Counted from the stretch's first letter, positions 17,793-26,826 are shown. The stretch: DNA of 64,000 nucleotides from Anderseniella sp963698275 (GCA_963698275.1 CAVOQE010000004.1:434001-498000); one strand, 5' to 3'. Notes: generated from the letters alone by a model not told the origin. Numbers and translations: made by a program.

Positions 17793-18088
17793 TCAGGCTG
17801 CTTCAAAACTGTCTATCGCCGACAGTTCGCCAGCAAGGTGTGGTGCCTGTTCGTGCAGATCATAGGCAGCCTGCATGTTCATCCAATACTCAGCGCTTGT
17901 GTTAAAGAACTTGGCCAGCCGCAATGCGGTGTCAGGCGTCAGTGCTGTCTGGCCTTTCACAATGCGTTCAATACGGGTGCGCGGCACATGCAGCTTGCGC
18001 GCCAGCGAACCGGCGCTCATGCCGAGCGGCGCGAGGTAAAGTTCGCGAAGCACTTCACCAGGCGATGGGGGACTAAACTGTTACTCAT
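17793..18088 (-). pseudogene. higA: HigA-type antitoxin, frameshifted near its start
   Basis: The HTH antitoxin body is intact from 18053 down: 'EYWMNMQAAYDL' and 'LTPDTALRLAKFFNTSAEY' are typical of HigA. The conserved N-terminus (SPPSPGEVLREL) is present in that frame but has no start codon. An ATG at 18088 with AAGGACA upstream gives MSNS and would join the antitoxin frame if one T were added to the TTT run (AAA at 18075-18077). A deletion therefore appears to have cut off the normal start. It lies 13 bases after the broken toxin gene. Confidence 0.7.
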
Positions 18089-18101
18089 TGTCCTTGTGTC
18101 C

Positions 18102-18383
18102 TCAGTGATAATCGACAATTTCAACATTCTCCGGACCGCCATCCGTCCAGACAAAACAAATGCGCCATTGCCGGTTGATGCGAACTGAATGCTGGCCTGC
18201 CCTGTCGCCTCTCAGCTTTTCCAACTGGTTGCCCGGTGGAAAACGCAAATCCTCAAGTTCTGCAGCAGCATTCAAAGCGGTCAGCATGGCCCGTGAGCGA
18301 GTGATCAGATCTTCGGATAGCCCTTTGGCGTTCTGTTTTCAGCCAGCAAACGAGCGCGCTTGTGTTTTGTATGATCTGATCAC
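18102..18383 (-). pseudogene. higB: HigB/RelE-type toxin with in-frame stop
   Basis: From GTG 18383 the frame reads VIRSYKTQARSFAG, then TGA at 18339-18341, then continues in the same frame through 'RSRAMLTALNAAAELEDL', 'GDRAGQHSVRINRQWRICF' and 'NVEIVDYH'. That is a full-length HigB-type ribosome-dependent mRNA interferase apart from one nonsense codon. Internal starts would lack the N-terminal strand, so the toxin is probably inactive. Promoter and operator upstream are intact in appearance. Confidence 0.7.
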
Positions 18384-18388
18384 ATCGT

Positions 18389-18405
18389 GTATCATAACGT
18401 GATAC
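18389..18405. promoter_or_regulatory. Operator-like inverted repeat of the higBA locus
   Basis: GTATCA and TGATAC flank a five-base spacer in perfect inverted symmetry. It overlaps the -10 element of the higBA promoter, where HigA-type antitoxins bind to repress their own operon. Confidence 0.6.
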
Positions 18406-18418
18406 GCATTATTGTCAA
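18391..18418 (-). promoter_or_regulatory. Consensus-like sigma-70 promoter for higBA
   Basis: On the minus strand a perfect TTGACA (18418-18413) is followed after 16 bases by TATGAT (18396-18391), eight bases ahead of the GTG start of the toxin. Promoters this close to consensus are rare by chance. Confidence 0.6.
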
Positions 18419-18478
18419 GCGGAGTGTTTCATGGCTTGATACGATTATACATTACAAGATGTGCGAAAGAAGCAAACC

Positions 18479-20573
18479 CTAAGCCCCCGCCGCATCCATC
18501 CTGTCAGCCACCATCAGGCCAAACGCATAGACCAGCGCGACTTCCTTCAACCGGTCGAACCTGCCCGGTGAGCCGCCATGGCCGGCGCCCATCTGGGTCT
18601 TGAACAACAACAGGTTGTCGTTGGTCCTGAGCTCACGCAGCCGGGCGACCCATTTGGCCGGTTCCCAGTAGGTGACGCGCGGATCGGTCAGGCCGCCGAC
18701 CGCCAGCAGATTGGGGTAGTATTGAGCCGATACATTGTCGTACGGGCTGTAGGATCGGATATAGTCGAAGGCTTCCTTGCTCGCGATCGGATTGCCCCAT
18801 TCCGGCCATTCCGGCGGGGTCAGCGGCAGGGTGTCGTCCAGCATGGTGTTGAGCACGTCGACAAACGGCACTTCGGCGATGATGCCCCTGAACAGCTCCG
18901 GCGCCATGTTGGCGATGGTGCCCATCAGCATGCCGCCGGCGCTGCCGCCTTGCGCGACGATATTGCCGTCGCTGGTAAAGCCTTCCGCCACCAGATGCCG
19001 CGCGGCAGCGATGAAGTCGGAAAAGGTGTTCTTCTTGGTCATCATCTTGCCGGCCTTGTACCAGCCATAGCCCTTGTCCTTGCCGCCCCTGACATGGGCA
19101 ATGGCATAGACGAAGCCACGGTCGACCAGCGACAGGATATTGGTGTTGAAGCTCGCCGGCATGGCGATGCCGTAGGAGCCGTAGCCGTACAGCCACACCG
19201 GTGCCGACCCGTCGAGCTTCGTGTCCTTGTGATAGAGCAGGGAGATCGGCACCAGCGCGCCGTCTTCGGCGGGCGCCATGATGCGCCGGGTCACATAGGT
19301 CGGCCGGGTCATGGCCCGACGGCACTTCCTGCTGCTTGCGCAAGGTGCGCTGCCGGCTCGCCATGTCATAGTCAAACACCTGCGAGGGCGTGGTCATGGA
19401 GGCATAGGAAAACCGGATCAGGCTGGTGTCGAATTCATAGCCCGACGACATGCCGAGCGAATAGGCTTCCTCATCGAAGGACACCGTGTGTTCGTCGCCT
19501 GACCCCAGCTCCCGCACGATAATGCGCGGCAGGCCTTCATGGCGTTCAAGACGCGCCATATGCCTGGCAAACACCGTGTGATCGAGGATCAGGGTGCCCG
19601 GCGTGTGCGGCACCAGGTCCTGCCAGTTCTTCCGGGCCGGGTCGCCGACCGGGGCCGTGACAATGCGGAAATCTTCAGCGTCACCGGAATTGGTGAGGAT
19701 ATAGAGCACCCCGTGCGCCTCATCGACACTGTATTCGTGGCCGGGCTGCCGCGGCTCGATCAGACGCGGCGGCGTCAGCGGCTCTTTGGCCGGGATCAGC
19801 CAGCTTTCCGACGATTGATGGTCATGGCAGTCGATAATGATCCAGTCGCCGGACTGGCTCTTGCCGACGCTCATGAAAAAGCCGGCGTCGGTTTCTTCGT
19901 GCACCAGCACGTCATCGGCGACCGGGCTGCCGATTTCATGGCGGAAGAGCTTTGACGGCCGGTGGTTTTCATCCAGGCGGATATAGAAGATATGCTTGCA
20001 ATCGGCCGACCACACGCCACTGCCGCTGGTGTCAGGGATCACGTCAGCCAGGTTTTCCGACGTACCGGCTTCGCGCAACACCAGGGTGAAGAATTCCGAT
20101 CCCTTGTCGTCATAGCCGAAGGCCACCAGCTTGTGGTCGGGCGAGTGCGATGCACCGCCAATGCGGAAGTAGTCCTTGCCGTCGGCCTCCTTGTTGCCGT
20201 CAACCAGAACGGTCTCGTCATCGCCGTCATGATTGGTGCGCACAAACAGCGGTTGCTGGCCGCCGGTGATGTATTTCACACCGTACGAATATTCACCATC
20301 AGGTGACGGCACACTGGAATCGTCTTCCTTGATGCGCCCTTTCATCTCGCCGAACAGGGTCTCCTGCAGGCTTTCGGTTGGCGCCATGGTATTTTTCACC
20401 CAGGCATTCTCGGCTTCCAGATAGGCCCGGATATCCGCATCCAGAACCGACGGATCGCGCATCACCTCCTGCCAGTTGTCGGCGCGAAGCCAGCCATAGT
20501 CATCCGTCAGCGTATGGCCGTGAATATCCCGGGAAACAGGCTTTTTGACCGCGCGTGGAGGTGTCGTTGTCAT
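18479..20573 (-). pseudogene. ptrB: Oligopeptidase B / prolyl oligopeptidase family S9 (frameshifted)
   Basis: This serine peptidase cuts short peptides after basic residues. The first frame (from 20573) encodes the seven-bladed propeller; the second (ending at 18479) encodes the hydrolase domain with 'GGSAGG' holding the nucleophile Ser, and His in 'GAGHGG'. The frames join if one base of GG at 19298-19299 (CC on the coding strand) is removed, restoring 'HDPAD' followed by 'YVTRRIMAP' and a protein of about 697 residues, the family's normal length. So one inserted base splits the gene. It lies downstream of msrB. Confidence 0.88.
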
Positions 20574-21012
20574 CGAAAATCCGATTCAGAAAATGGCAAA
20601 GGCAAGAACAGGTCAGGCCTTTCGGCCTGAACTTCATGGCGGCACCGTTCATGCAGTAGCGCTGTCCGGTCGGCGCCGGCCCGTCCGGAAACACATGGCC
20701 GAGATGACCGTCGCATGATGCGCAGCGCACTTCCGTGCGTTTCATGAACAACGAGCGGTCGGAATGTTCACTGACGGAATCCGGGGACTTGGGCTGAAAG
20801 AAACTGGGCCACCCGGTGCCTGAATCAAACTTGGCATCCGATTTGAACAGATCCGTACCGCATCCGGCACACACATAGGTGCCTTCGTCCTTGTAATTGT
20901 TGAACGGGTGGGAAAAGGCCCGTTCGGTCCCGTGCTTGCGCAACACATGATATTGCTCGTCGTTCAGCTGTTCACGCCATTCTGCGTCGGTCTTGTTCTT
21001 GTCGTCGGTCAT
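20500..21012 (-). CDS. msrB: Peptide methionine-R-sulfoxide reductase B, probable C-terminal read-on by frameshift
   Basis: MsrB repairs methionine-R-sulfoxide. The zinc site Cys pairs ('CAGCG' and 'CASCDGHLG') and catalytic segment 'GQRYCMNGAAMKF' with the nucleophile Cys are present, preceded by 'SGTGWPSFF'. The family normally ends a few residues after that. Here the frame runs on for about 33 unrelated residues and overlaps ptrB by 74 bases. Removing one base from CC at 20618-20619 gives 'FRPKA' and a TGA at 20613-20615, exactly the usual end, so an extra base is likely. Starts with an ATGA overlap with the MaoC gene. Confidence 0.9.
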   Translation of the reverse strand: MTDDKNKTDAEWREQLNDEQYHVLRKHGTERAFSHPFNNYKDEGTYVCAGCGTDLFKSDAKFDSGTGWPSFFQPKSPDSVSEHSDRSLFMKRTEVRCASCDGHLGHVFPDGPAPTGQRYCMNGAAMKFRPKGLTCSCLCHFLNRIFDDNDTSTRGQKACFPGYSRPYADG

Positions 21013-21479
21013 CGGCCTGATCCGTCCTCGTTGAAGTATAAGATAATCGATTGGGCAATCATTACGGGTTTTTCAAGTCTTTCAACGAAAATTGAAACGT
21101 CGAAGATTGCCCTGACGAAATTATCTTCGTGAGTAACCCGATTGATCGTGACCTCGCCACGAACCCTGTCGCCTGCCAGCACCGGGGCGATGAAGCGGAC
21201 CTTGTTCATGCCGTAATTGACAATGCGGCCAACGTTCTCAATGCGCACCAGATCGTACATCATGACGGCAAGCATGGATAATGTCAGATATCCGTGCGCA
21301 ACAGGCGCATGTCCCAGTTCGCCCTGGGTGCGTTCGGCATCCAGATGTATCCACTGCCGGTCATCTGTGGCCTGTGCAAACGCATCAATGCGAGATTGGG
21401 GAATATCGATCCATCTGCCGGGGCCGATGGTTTCGCCAACGTGGCGTAAAAGCTCTTCCGGTGTGTCAATTTCAAGCAA
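21009..21479 (-). CDS. MaoC/NodN family dehydratase
   Basis: The 156-residue protein has a single hotdog fold with the hydratase motif 'APVAHGYLTLSML' after 'RQWIHLD', typical of MaoC-type enoyl-CoA hydratases and NodN. It probably hydrates a CoA-bound enoyl group; the substrate is unknown. The frame opens with TTG at 21479 and no in-frame ATG fits better. The stop overlaps the start of msrB by ATGA, so the MaoC and msrB genes are coupled. Confidence 0.85.
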   Translation of the reverse strand: MLEIDTPEELLRHVGETIGPGRWIDIPQSRIDAFAQATDDRQWIHLDAERTQGELGHAPVAHGYLTLSMLAVMMYDLVRIENVGRIVNYGMNKVRFIAPVLAGDRVRGEVTINRVTHEDNFVRAIFDVSIFVERLEKPVMIAQSIILYFNEDGSGR

Positions 21480-21604
21480 TGTCAGCGATCCGTTAACTGG
21501 TTGTTATTGCAGTTTTCTTGATTCCATTAAGCCGGTTTACACCATTGCTGGTGTTATCTACATCTCTGATAGGGACAATGCGTAGACAGTATTGAGCGGA
21601 TTAG

Positions 21605-22960
21605 GTGAGTTTCGACGGCGATATACAGGCGGCGGGAGGCGTTCAACCCAATGAAGGGTTGATTGCGGCAACGCTGTTGCATTGCAATCCTGTCAGGGTA
21701 ATTCCGCAGGTTGATGAACTCCCCAGTGACGCAAACAGCCTGGTTGATCGCCTGCTGACGTCGGTTACATCCCTGAAACTGGCAGAAAATGTCGTAAGCA
21801 TTCTGGTCGAAATGCCGGAGGCTGAAGAAGAAGCGGTCGAAGCAGCAGAAGCTGCAAAAGCTGCACAAGCAGACGAGGCGGCCGAAACCGCTGAGGTCAG
21901 CACCGGCAAGACCGCCGCGAAGGGCACAAAAGCAAAGAAAGCGCCGCCGGACAAACAGGCTCTGGAGGATGCCAGCCGCGACCTGGTTGCGATCATGATC
22001 CTGCCATCCGGTCAGGCCCAGCCGCAGGAGCGGTTCTTCGCCGGTGACGCGCTGCTTGGTATCATGCCCCATCTGCCGCCTGCCGATCTGACCAGCCTGG
22101 CCAGAACCGTGGCCCGTCTGGATGTCGTCTCCGAACGGCTCAGGACATTCCTTGTCACTCATTCCGACAATGACATTTCCTGCAGAATGCTGAAAGACGC
22201 TCACTATATTTCAGATGTTGATCTGTTGAAGGTGATACCAACCGGTTCCGAACAGCAATTGCGGCTGATCGCGCGGCGCAGGTTGTTGAACGTGGTTGTC
22301 TGTGACGCGCTCATCGAGACAGGCAATGCGCCTGCAATTCTTGAGCTGTTGCGAAATGCCGAAAGCCAGTTGTCCACATCGGCCTTTGTCAAACTGATGC
22401 CGATCGTGGTCGGCAACAATGACCTGGAAAGTGCGTTGTGCAACCGGAAAGACCTGCCACAGGCGGTCGGCCTGGAAATGTTCTGGCAGGGCGGGCAGAA
22501 TCTGCGGCGCTATCTCCTGACCCGTTTCCTGACGGAGTCTGCCGCGCTCGGGCGGGTGCTGAGTATCGGCATGAAGGTGGATGCCATTCCGTCATTCGGA
22601 AGCAAACCGTCTGCGGAAGACATCGAAGAGTTGATTTCACAAGTGGAAAATGGTGACCCCGAAGCCGCCGATACGCTGGCACGTTATTGCCGGATTGCTC
22701 CCGAGACCGCCAAGAGGGTGGTAAATGACGCCGGGGGTGAACCCATTACGGTTGTGTTCAAATGCCTTGCCCAGTCGCGCCTTGTTATGGCTCAGGCATT
22801 GCAACGCTGGGTGGAATCAGACAAATGCCCGATTAACGGCGAAAATCGCATGGTGGAATTGCATGCCCAGTTTGATGGCATGTCGTTTAATAAAGCCCGT
22901 ATGCTGCTGGCTTACTGGGACTGGGCCAGCCGTGAATCCGGGCCATTCAGGAATCAATAG
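21605..22960 (+). CDS. DUF2336 family protein
   Basis: This 451-residue, largely helical protein matches the alphaproteobacterial DUF2336 family, built from HEAT-like helical repeats ('DLTSLARTVARLDVVSERL', 'SEQQLRLIARRRLLNVVV'). A low-complexity Ala/Glu and then Lys-rich linker occupies residues about 78-120. It has no signal peptide or membrane segment. The role is unknown; some members sit with regulators and may be scaffolds. The start is a GTG at 21605 and could be wrong. Followed by an AT-rich leader and mucR. Confidence 0.75.
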   Translation: MSFDGDIQAAGGVQPNEGLIAATLLHCNPVRVIPQVDELPSDANSLVDRLLTSVTSLKLAENVVSILVEMPEAEEEAVEAAEAAKAAQADEAAETAEVSTGKTAAKGTKAKKAPPDKQALEDASRDLVAIMILPSGQAQPQERFFAGDALLGIMPHLPPADLTSLARTVARLDVVSERLRTFLVTHSDNDISCRMLKDAHYISDVDLLKVIPTGSEQQLRLIARRRLLNVVVCDALIETGNAPAILELLRNAESQLSTSAFVKLMPIVVGNNDLESALCNRKDLPQAVGLEMFWQGGQNLRRYLLTRFLTESAALGRVLSIGMKVDAIPSFGSKPSAEDIEELISQVENGDPEAADTLARYCRIAPETAKRVVNDAGGEPITVVFKCLAQSRLVMAQALQRWVESDKCPINGENRMVELHAQFDGMSFNKARMLLAYWDWASRESGPFRNQ

Positions 22961-23221
22961 CTAATTTTTTCGGATTAATTGTCAGACTACTGTGAATTTC
23001 CAAATCGAAATTTGAACTATTTGCAGTTATCGTTACGTAAGAATTTCAATTCTGTATCGGATATTGAAATTATATTGCGTGAAAAATATGAATTTTTGTA
23101 TAGCTCTTGATTTTAACTGGTTTCACAGTTAAGTCCAACCGCAATCGAGTGTTCGGAAGACTGCTCGAGTCTAAGTTCTCTGGTGGGGAGAGATTATTCG
23201 ATATTCCTGGGAGGACGAAAG
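22961..23221 (+). promoter_or_regulatory. AT-rich leader and promoter region of mucR with inverted repeats
   Basis: The 261 bases before mucR are far richer in A and T than the rest of the window. A perfect 9-bp inverted repeat (23042-23050 and 23063-23071, spacer 12) and a smaller one (AATTTC/GAAATT at 22995-23012) are present. MucR proteins bind AT-rich DNA and repress their own gene, so these are candidate operators. Confidence 0.5.
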
Positions 23222-23641
23222 ATGTCTGAAATTGAAGAAAATGACACGACTTATGTTGAACTGACGGCTGAGATCGTTTGTGCCTATGTTGGCAATAACG
23301 CCGTTCCCGCCGCAGATATACCCGCATTGATCAAACAGGTTCACGGCGCTTTGTCTGAGGCAGCTCAAGAAAGCGCAGCCAACAACGGACCGGCACCCGA
23401 ACCAGCAGTTGCAATCAATCGCTCCATTACTGCGGACTATTTGATCTGTCTCGAAGACGGCAAGAAATTCAAATCCCTCAAGCGGCATCTGCGCACCTCA
23501 TATGACATGACACCGGAAGAGTACCGTGAGAAATGGGGGCTCAAATCCGACTATCCGATGGTCGCACCGAATTATGCGGCTGAGCGTTCCAAGCTGGCCA
23601 AGAAAATTGGCCTGGGACAGGGCCGCCGCAAGCGGACATAG
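23222..23641 (+). CDS. mucR: MucR/Ros family transcriptional regulator
   Basis: This 139-residue zinc-finger protein regulates exopolysaccharide, motility, cell-cycle or virulence genes in Rhizobiales, acting like an H-NS-type silencer. The Ros finger is seen as 'ICLEDGKKFKSLKRHL', followed by 'MTPEEYREKWGLKSDYPMV', the family hallmark. The N-terminal half has the oligomerising region. ATG 23222 has GGGAGG eight bases upstream; a longer frame from 23183 is not needed. The C-terminus ends in basic residues. A terminator follows at 23750. Confidence 0.95.
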   Translation: MSEIEENDTTYVELTAEIVCAYVGNNAVPAADIPALIKQVHGALSEAAQESAANNGPAPEPAVAINRSITADYLICLEDGKKFKSLKRHLRTSYDMTPEEYREKWGLKSDYPMVAPNYAAERSKLAKKIGLGQGRRKRT

Positions 23642-23700
23642 AGCCTGATCGCTTTCAAAGCGTCAGAGCAACTTTATGGGTTCAATTGAACCCATGTTGC
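23641..23700. repeat. Intergenic palindromic repeat, copy A
   Basis: The segment contains 'CCTGATCGCTTTCAAAG', then a perfect 20-bp palindrome at 23676-23695 with core GGGTTCAATTGAACCC. Near-identical words occur in copy B at 27611-27661, and the core recurs in copy C at 28924-28963. Confidence 0.6.
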
Positions 23701-23749
23701 TCCAGCCGTTCAGGACCCGCAATTCTGATCGGTTTTGGACTTTTCAAGG

Positions 23750-23790
23750 CAGCATGCGTTTTTGCGAACGCATGCTGTTTTTGCTTTATT
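23750..23790 (+). terminator. Rho-independent terminator after mucR
   Basis: An 11-bp perfect stem (CAGCATGCGTT and its complement) with a 6-base loop is followed at once by TTTTT and a T-rich stretch. It is about 110 bases after the mucR stop and lies on the same strand. Confidence 0.75.
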
Positions 23791-23984
23791 TGTCACTGAT
23801 CCCCTTCGTGTCCCTTGCGGATCAGTTGCCCGATGGCCAATATCCATACAGAGCGAACAGGAGCGCTGGTTGATTCTGATTGAATCACCAGCAGTGCTTT
23901 GGACATTTGTGGTTGCATGCCCTGCCTTGTAAAATCGCTTGTGTTCTTGCGGGACATGTAACGGCTTTAAGGACGGAACTGATC

Positions 23985-24503
23985 GTGATCGGCGATTTTA
24001 ATGCCTTTCGGGCGCAGCTCGTGTTGCCTGCGCAATGCGAGCTGTTTGACTACTGGCTCTCCTGCAGCATCGATGGTGCGATGCCGGTTCGGCAGGTGTT
24101 TACGCCGGTGGCAATCCCGCAATTGCTTCCGCACGTGAGCCTGATTGATGTGGAACGCGCCGGCCGTTTTCGTATCCGGCTGGCCGGCACGCAACTGCGC
24201 GACGTGTTTGACCGGGAGATTACCGGACTTCCGGTAAGCGACCTTGAACGAATGTCCAGCGCCGGATACTGGCAGCGCGCCTGTTCTTCTGTTGTCGAGA
24301 CAGGTCTGCCAATGCAGGGCGCGATAAAGTCACCCCGCATCACCAAGGATCATCTGGTCCAGTTCTGGTTGCGTTTGCCGTTTGCGGCGCGCGACGGGTC
24401 GATCAGACAGGTATTGGGGTTCGATGCCTGTATTCCCGCCGCAGACCTGCAGATTGACCTGTCCCAGTGCGATCAGGGTGAACCGGATTCGCTGGCGGTT
24501 TAG
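23985..24503 (+). CDS. PAS-like (PAS_5 type) domain protein
   Basis: The product of about 172 residues matches small alphaproteobacterial PAS_5 proteins: 'FDYWLSCSIDGAMPVR', then 'IPQLLPHVSLIDVER' and 'RFRIRLAGTQLRDVFDREI', which fits the PAS strands. No output domain is attached, so it may bind a ligand or partner. The start is unsure; GTG 23985 has GGA seven bases upstream, and an open frame extends to 23880. It converges with sufE. Confidence 0.7.
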   Translation: MIGDFNAFRAQLVLPAQCELFDYWLSCSIDGAMPVRQVFTPVAIPQLLPHVSLIDVERAGRFRIRLAGTQLRDVFDREITGLPVSDLERMSSAGYWQRACSSVVETGLPMQGAIKSPRITKDHLVQFWLRLPFAARDGSIRQVLGFDACIPAADLQIDLSQCDQGEPDSLAV

Positions 24504-24521
24504 GGATTAGAGATCCTGATC

Positions 24522-24947
24522 TCAGGCCGACAACAGGGCAGCATCAGCTTTCAGCCGGGAAATCATGGCGGCCAGACCGTTGGACCGTTGTGGTGTAAGC
24601 GCTTCGTGCAGGCCCAGTTTTCCCAGCGCAGCCTGAACATCGGTTTCAATGATGTCGCGGGGCGCTTTCCCGGACAGCAATATATGCAGGATTGCAATCA
24701 AGCCCTTGACGATCAGCGCGTCGCTGTCGCCGCGAAACGTCAAAACCGGACTTGCACCTGACCTGTCCGTTTCAGACACCAGCCAGACCTGGCTTGCGCA
24801 GCCCTGCACCTTGTTGCCAGGGATGCGGGCCTCATCTTCAAGAGGTTCAAGCGCGCGGCCCAGTTCGATTACGTATTTGTAGCGTTCCTCCCAGTCGTCG
24901 AGGAACTCGAAATCATCAAGTAGCTGGTCAAAACTTGGTTCACTCAA
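24522..24947 (-). CDS. sufE: Cysteine desulfuration protein SufE
   Basis: SufE accepts sulfur from the desulfurase SufS on a conserved Cys and passes it to iron-sulfur cluster assembly. The Cys is in 'NKVQGCASQVWL', and 'FEFLDDWEERYKYVIELGR' is the family's N-terminal signature. A TTG at 24947 with AGGGAG upstream gives a product of 141 residues; the frame to 25034 adds residues absent from relatives. No other suf gene is in the window. Confidence 0.92.
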   Translation of the reverse strand: MSEPSFDQLLDDFEFLDDWEERYKYVIELGRALEPLEDEARIPGNKVQGCASQVWLVSETDRSGASPVLTFRGDSDALIVKGLIAILHILLSGKAPRDIIETDVQAALGKLGLHEALTPQRSNGLAAMISRLKADAALLSA

Positions 24948-25107
24948 TGCATGGAACTCCCTGACGTCCGAAATAGTCGGCTGATTTACTATTCGATAAA
25001 GGGTCAGGTCAGTGATAACAAGCCGCCACAGCATCGCACCTGCTATTACTCGACCTCGTCACTTTGGGCCCGAACCGGCATTGATCGATATGTGTGGCGG
25101 GAGCCCG

Positions 25108-25153
25108 AAAAAAAAGGCCGCAAAACACTAATGGGCAGGTGTGCTTTGCGGCC
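25108..25153 (-). terminator. Rho-independent terminator after the DUF5330 gene
   Basis: On the minus strand a 9-bp stem (GGCCGCAAA with TTTGCGGCC, 25116-25153) is followed by eight T bases (25115-25108). It lies about 85 bases after the DUF5330 stop. Confidence 0.75.
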
Positions 25154-25238
25154 GAGTAGCCCGGTTGGGATGCCGGGTGGGGTCTATAATCAGTTGCTGT
25201 CGGGATATGACTGTCGAGTGGAGTCTTCCCCCGAAGGC

Positions 25239-25784
25239 CTAGCCTTGCCGGCTTGGTTCAGGGCCTCGCCAGTCCGGCAGAATATCTTCAATACGCAGTG
25301 TATTGGTGCCGGTGTCAGCGTCAGCGAGTTTCGTGGTCGACCCTGTAACCAGCGCATCAACCGAGGACGAATTGAGCAGGTCGGAAATGCTCTTTCCGCC
25401 GGCGGCGTCCGGTTGAGGCCTCCCGTTTGCTTCATGATCAGTGCCGGAAACCGGTAACGGATCGTCCGCAGCAGAGTGAGCAGCGTCCGCTGACGTGCCC
25501 GTGCCATTGGCCCATTCGTAAGCCAGCCGGATTGAATACTTGGCTTTGGCCTGGGCGACGGAAACGACATCACTCATCGCTGTACAGGTCAAAGGCTGGC
25601 GTTCGCAGAATGAACTGACATCGGTAAAGGTGCCAATGGCTACGGACACCAGTTGATGTGTCTGCAATTCCGCTGCCGGTGGCGGATTTGTTGACAAAGT
25701 CGTGTCATTGGGCGGCATTGGCGCCAGTATCAGCGCTGCCATCCCCACGATCAAAATTCTTGTAATACCCATCTTGTTCCCCAT
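25239..25784 (-). CDS. DUF5330 family exported protein
   Basis: This product of 181 residues starts at ATG 25784 with a signal or anchor segment ('ITRILIVGMAALILAP'). The DUF5330 core follows: 'DVSSFCERQPLTCTAMSDVV', with two conserved Cys that could form a disulfide in the periplasm, and a helical segment. The second half is Ser/Ala/Asp-rich and probably disordered. The function is unknown. Known almost only from Rhizobiales. Confidence 0.7.
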   Translation of the reverse strand: MGNKMGITRILIVGMAALILAPMPPNDTTLSTNPPPAAELQTHQLVSVAIGTFTDVSSFCERQPLTCTAMSDVVSVAQAKAKYSIRLAYEWANGTGTSADAAHSAADDPLPVSGTDHEANGRPQPDAAGGKSISDLLNSSSVDALVTGSTTKLADADTGTNTLRIEDILPDWRGPEPSRQG

Positions 25785-26061
25785 GACATTCGGTTGATCC
25801 AAATATTCATGGTACCAATATGGATATGTCTTGTTTCGTTCCTATAAAATACATAAAAACTATTTGAATTGTATTTTAATAAAAATTGATTAGAATTTTA
25901 GTCAAATTGTACGGCCAGGCTCGCAGGTCAGCAGTTTTCGGGCCTTTCTTCGATATGCCCCGGTGAAATTATTGCTGTCAGGCAAGGCTGTGTTAACCCA
26001 GTTGTGGCATGACTTGAAATTCGACCCCGACAACAACCGCAAACCCATGGCGGGAGGCTTG
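25785..26061. other. AT-rich divergent intergenic region
   Basis: Between the divergent DUF5330 and peptidoglycan-binding genes lies a stretch with a very AT-rich part at about 25806-25910. It probably holds both promoters, but I could not pick exact elements with confidence. Confidence 0.35.
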
Positions 26062-26826
26062 ATGAACCAGGATTACGACGATACTGACGAAATGCGCGAA
26101 CCGCGCCATGGCGTCCTGATCGTTGGTGCTGGTTTGGCCGCTGTTCTGGTGGGGTCGGTATGGATGAATTTACTGTCGGGCGAGCATGCCGTGTTCGAGC
26201 GTACAGCTGCTGCGCCTGCACCGGTGATCGAGGAAGCGCTGCATGATGTGTCGGCAGGCCGCAGTTCGGGCTATTTTCCATCGGCCAGGGTGAATGTCGA
26301 GATCAAATCCTCATCTTCCCGGCGGGTTGCCGAAGACCCGCTTGCGCAACTTATCCTGCAAACCGAAAGCGCTGGTGAGCCGGAGATCCCGATGCCACAG
26401 GGTATTGAGCCTGAACCATCTCTCGTGCTTCTGGCGCAACGTGAACTGGCCTCGCTTGGGCTCTATTATGGCGTGGTGGATGGACTGGCAGGTGCTGATA
26501 CCCGCGACGCGGTTCGCAAGTACCAGGCTCTGAACGGTCTGGCTGTAACGGGCGCCGTGACGCGCCCGGTGCTCGATCACATTCAGTTTGCACGTCGGCT
26601 AAGTGACGCCGGCAACACCAGTATCGCAGTGCATCAGGTACAATCCGCGCTGGCAAAGCTGGGGTATTCGCCGGGCAAGATCGATGGTCAGCTGGGCGAG
26701 CAGACAAAGATTGCCATTCGCACATTTGAGGCGGACAGAGGCTGGCCGGTCACCGGCAAGGTCTCAGACGAGCTGTTGCAGGAGCTTCAGGGCACAAATG
26801 AGCAGGCCAGTATTGCTGTTCAGTGA
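26062..26826 (+). CDS. Membrane-anchored protein with two peptidoglycan-binding domains
   Basis: The 254-residue protein has one membrane segment (about residues 18-37) and then an outward part with two PG_binding_1 repeats: 'ASLGLYYGVVDGLAGADTR' (about 122-172) and 'AKLGYSPGKIDGQLGEQTK' (about 195-243). It likely binds the cell wall in the periplasm and has no catalytic domain. ATG 26062 has GGAGG five bases upstream; the longer frame from 25963 is less likely. DUF1491 gene follows 60 bases later on the same strand. Confidence 0.82.
   Translation: MNQDYDDTDEMREPRHGVLIVGAGLAAVLVGSVWMNLLSGEHAVFERTAAAPAPVIEEALHDVSAGRSSGYFPSARVNVEIKSSSSRRVAEDPLAQLILQTESAGEPEIPMPQGIEPEPSLVLLAQRELASLGLYYGVVDGLAGADTRDAVRKYQALNGLAVTGAVTRPVLDHIQFARRLSDAGNTSIAVHQVQSALAKLGYSPGKIDGQLGEQTKIAIRTFEADRGWPVTGKVSDELLQELQGTNEQASIAVQ

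Noticed and set aside
18578..19522. Long 314-codon frame antisense to oligopeptidase B
   Set aside because: High-GC antisense shadow; the residue pattern is His/Arg/Ala/Pro-rich with no domain.
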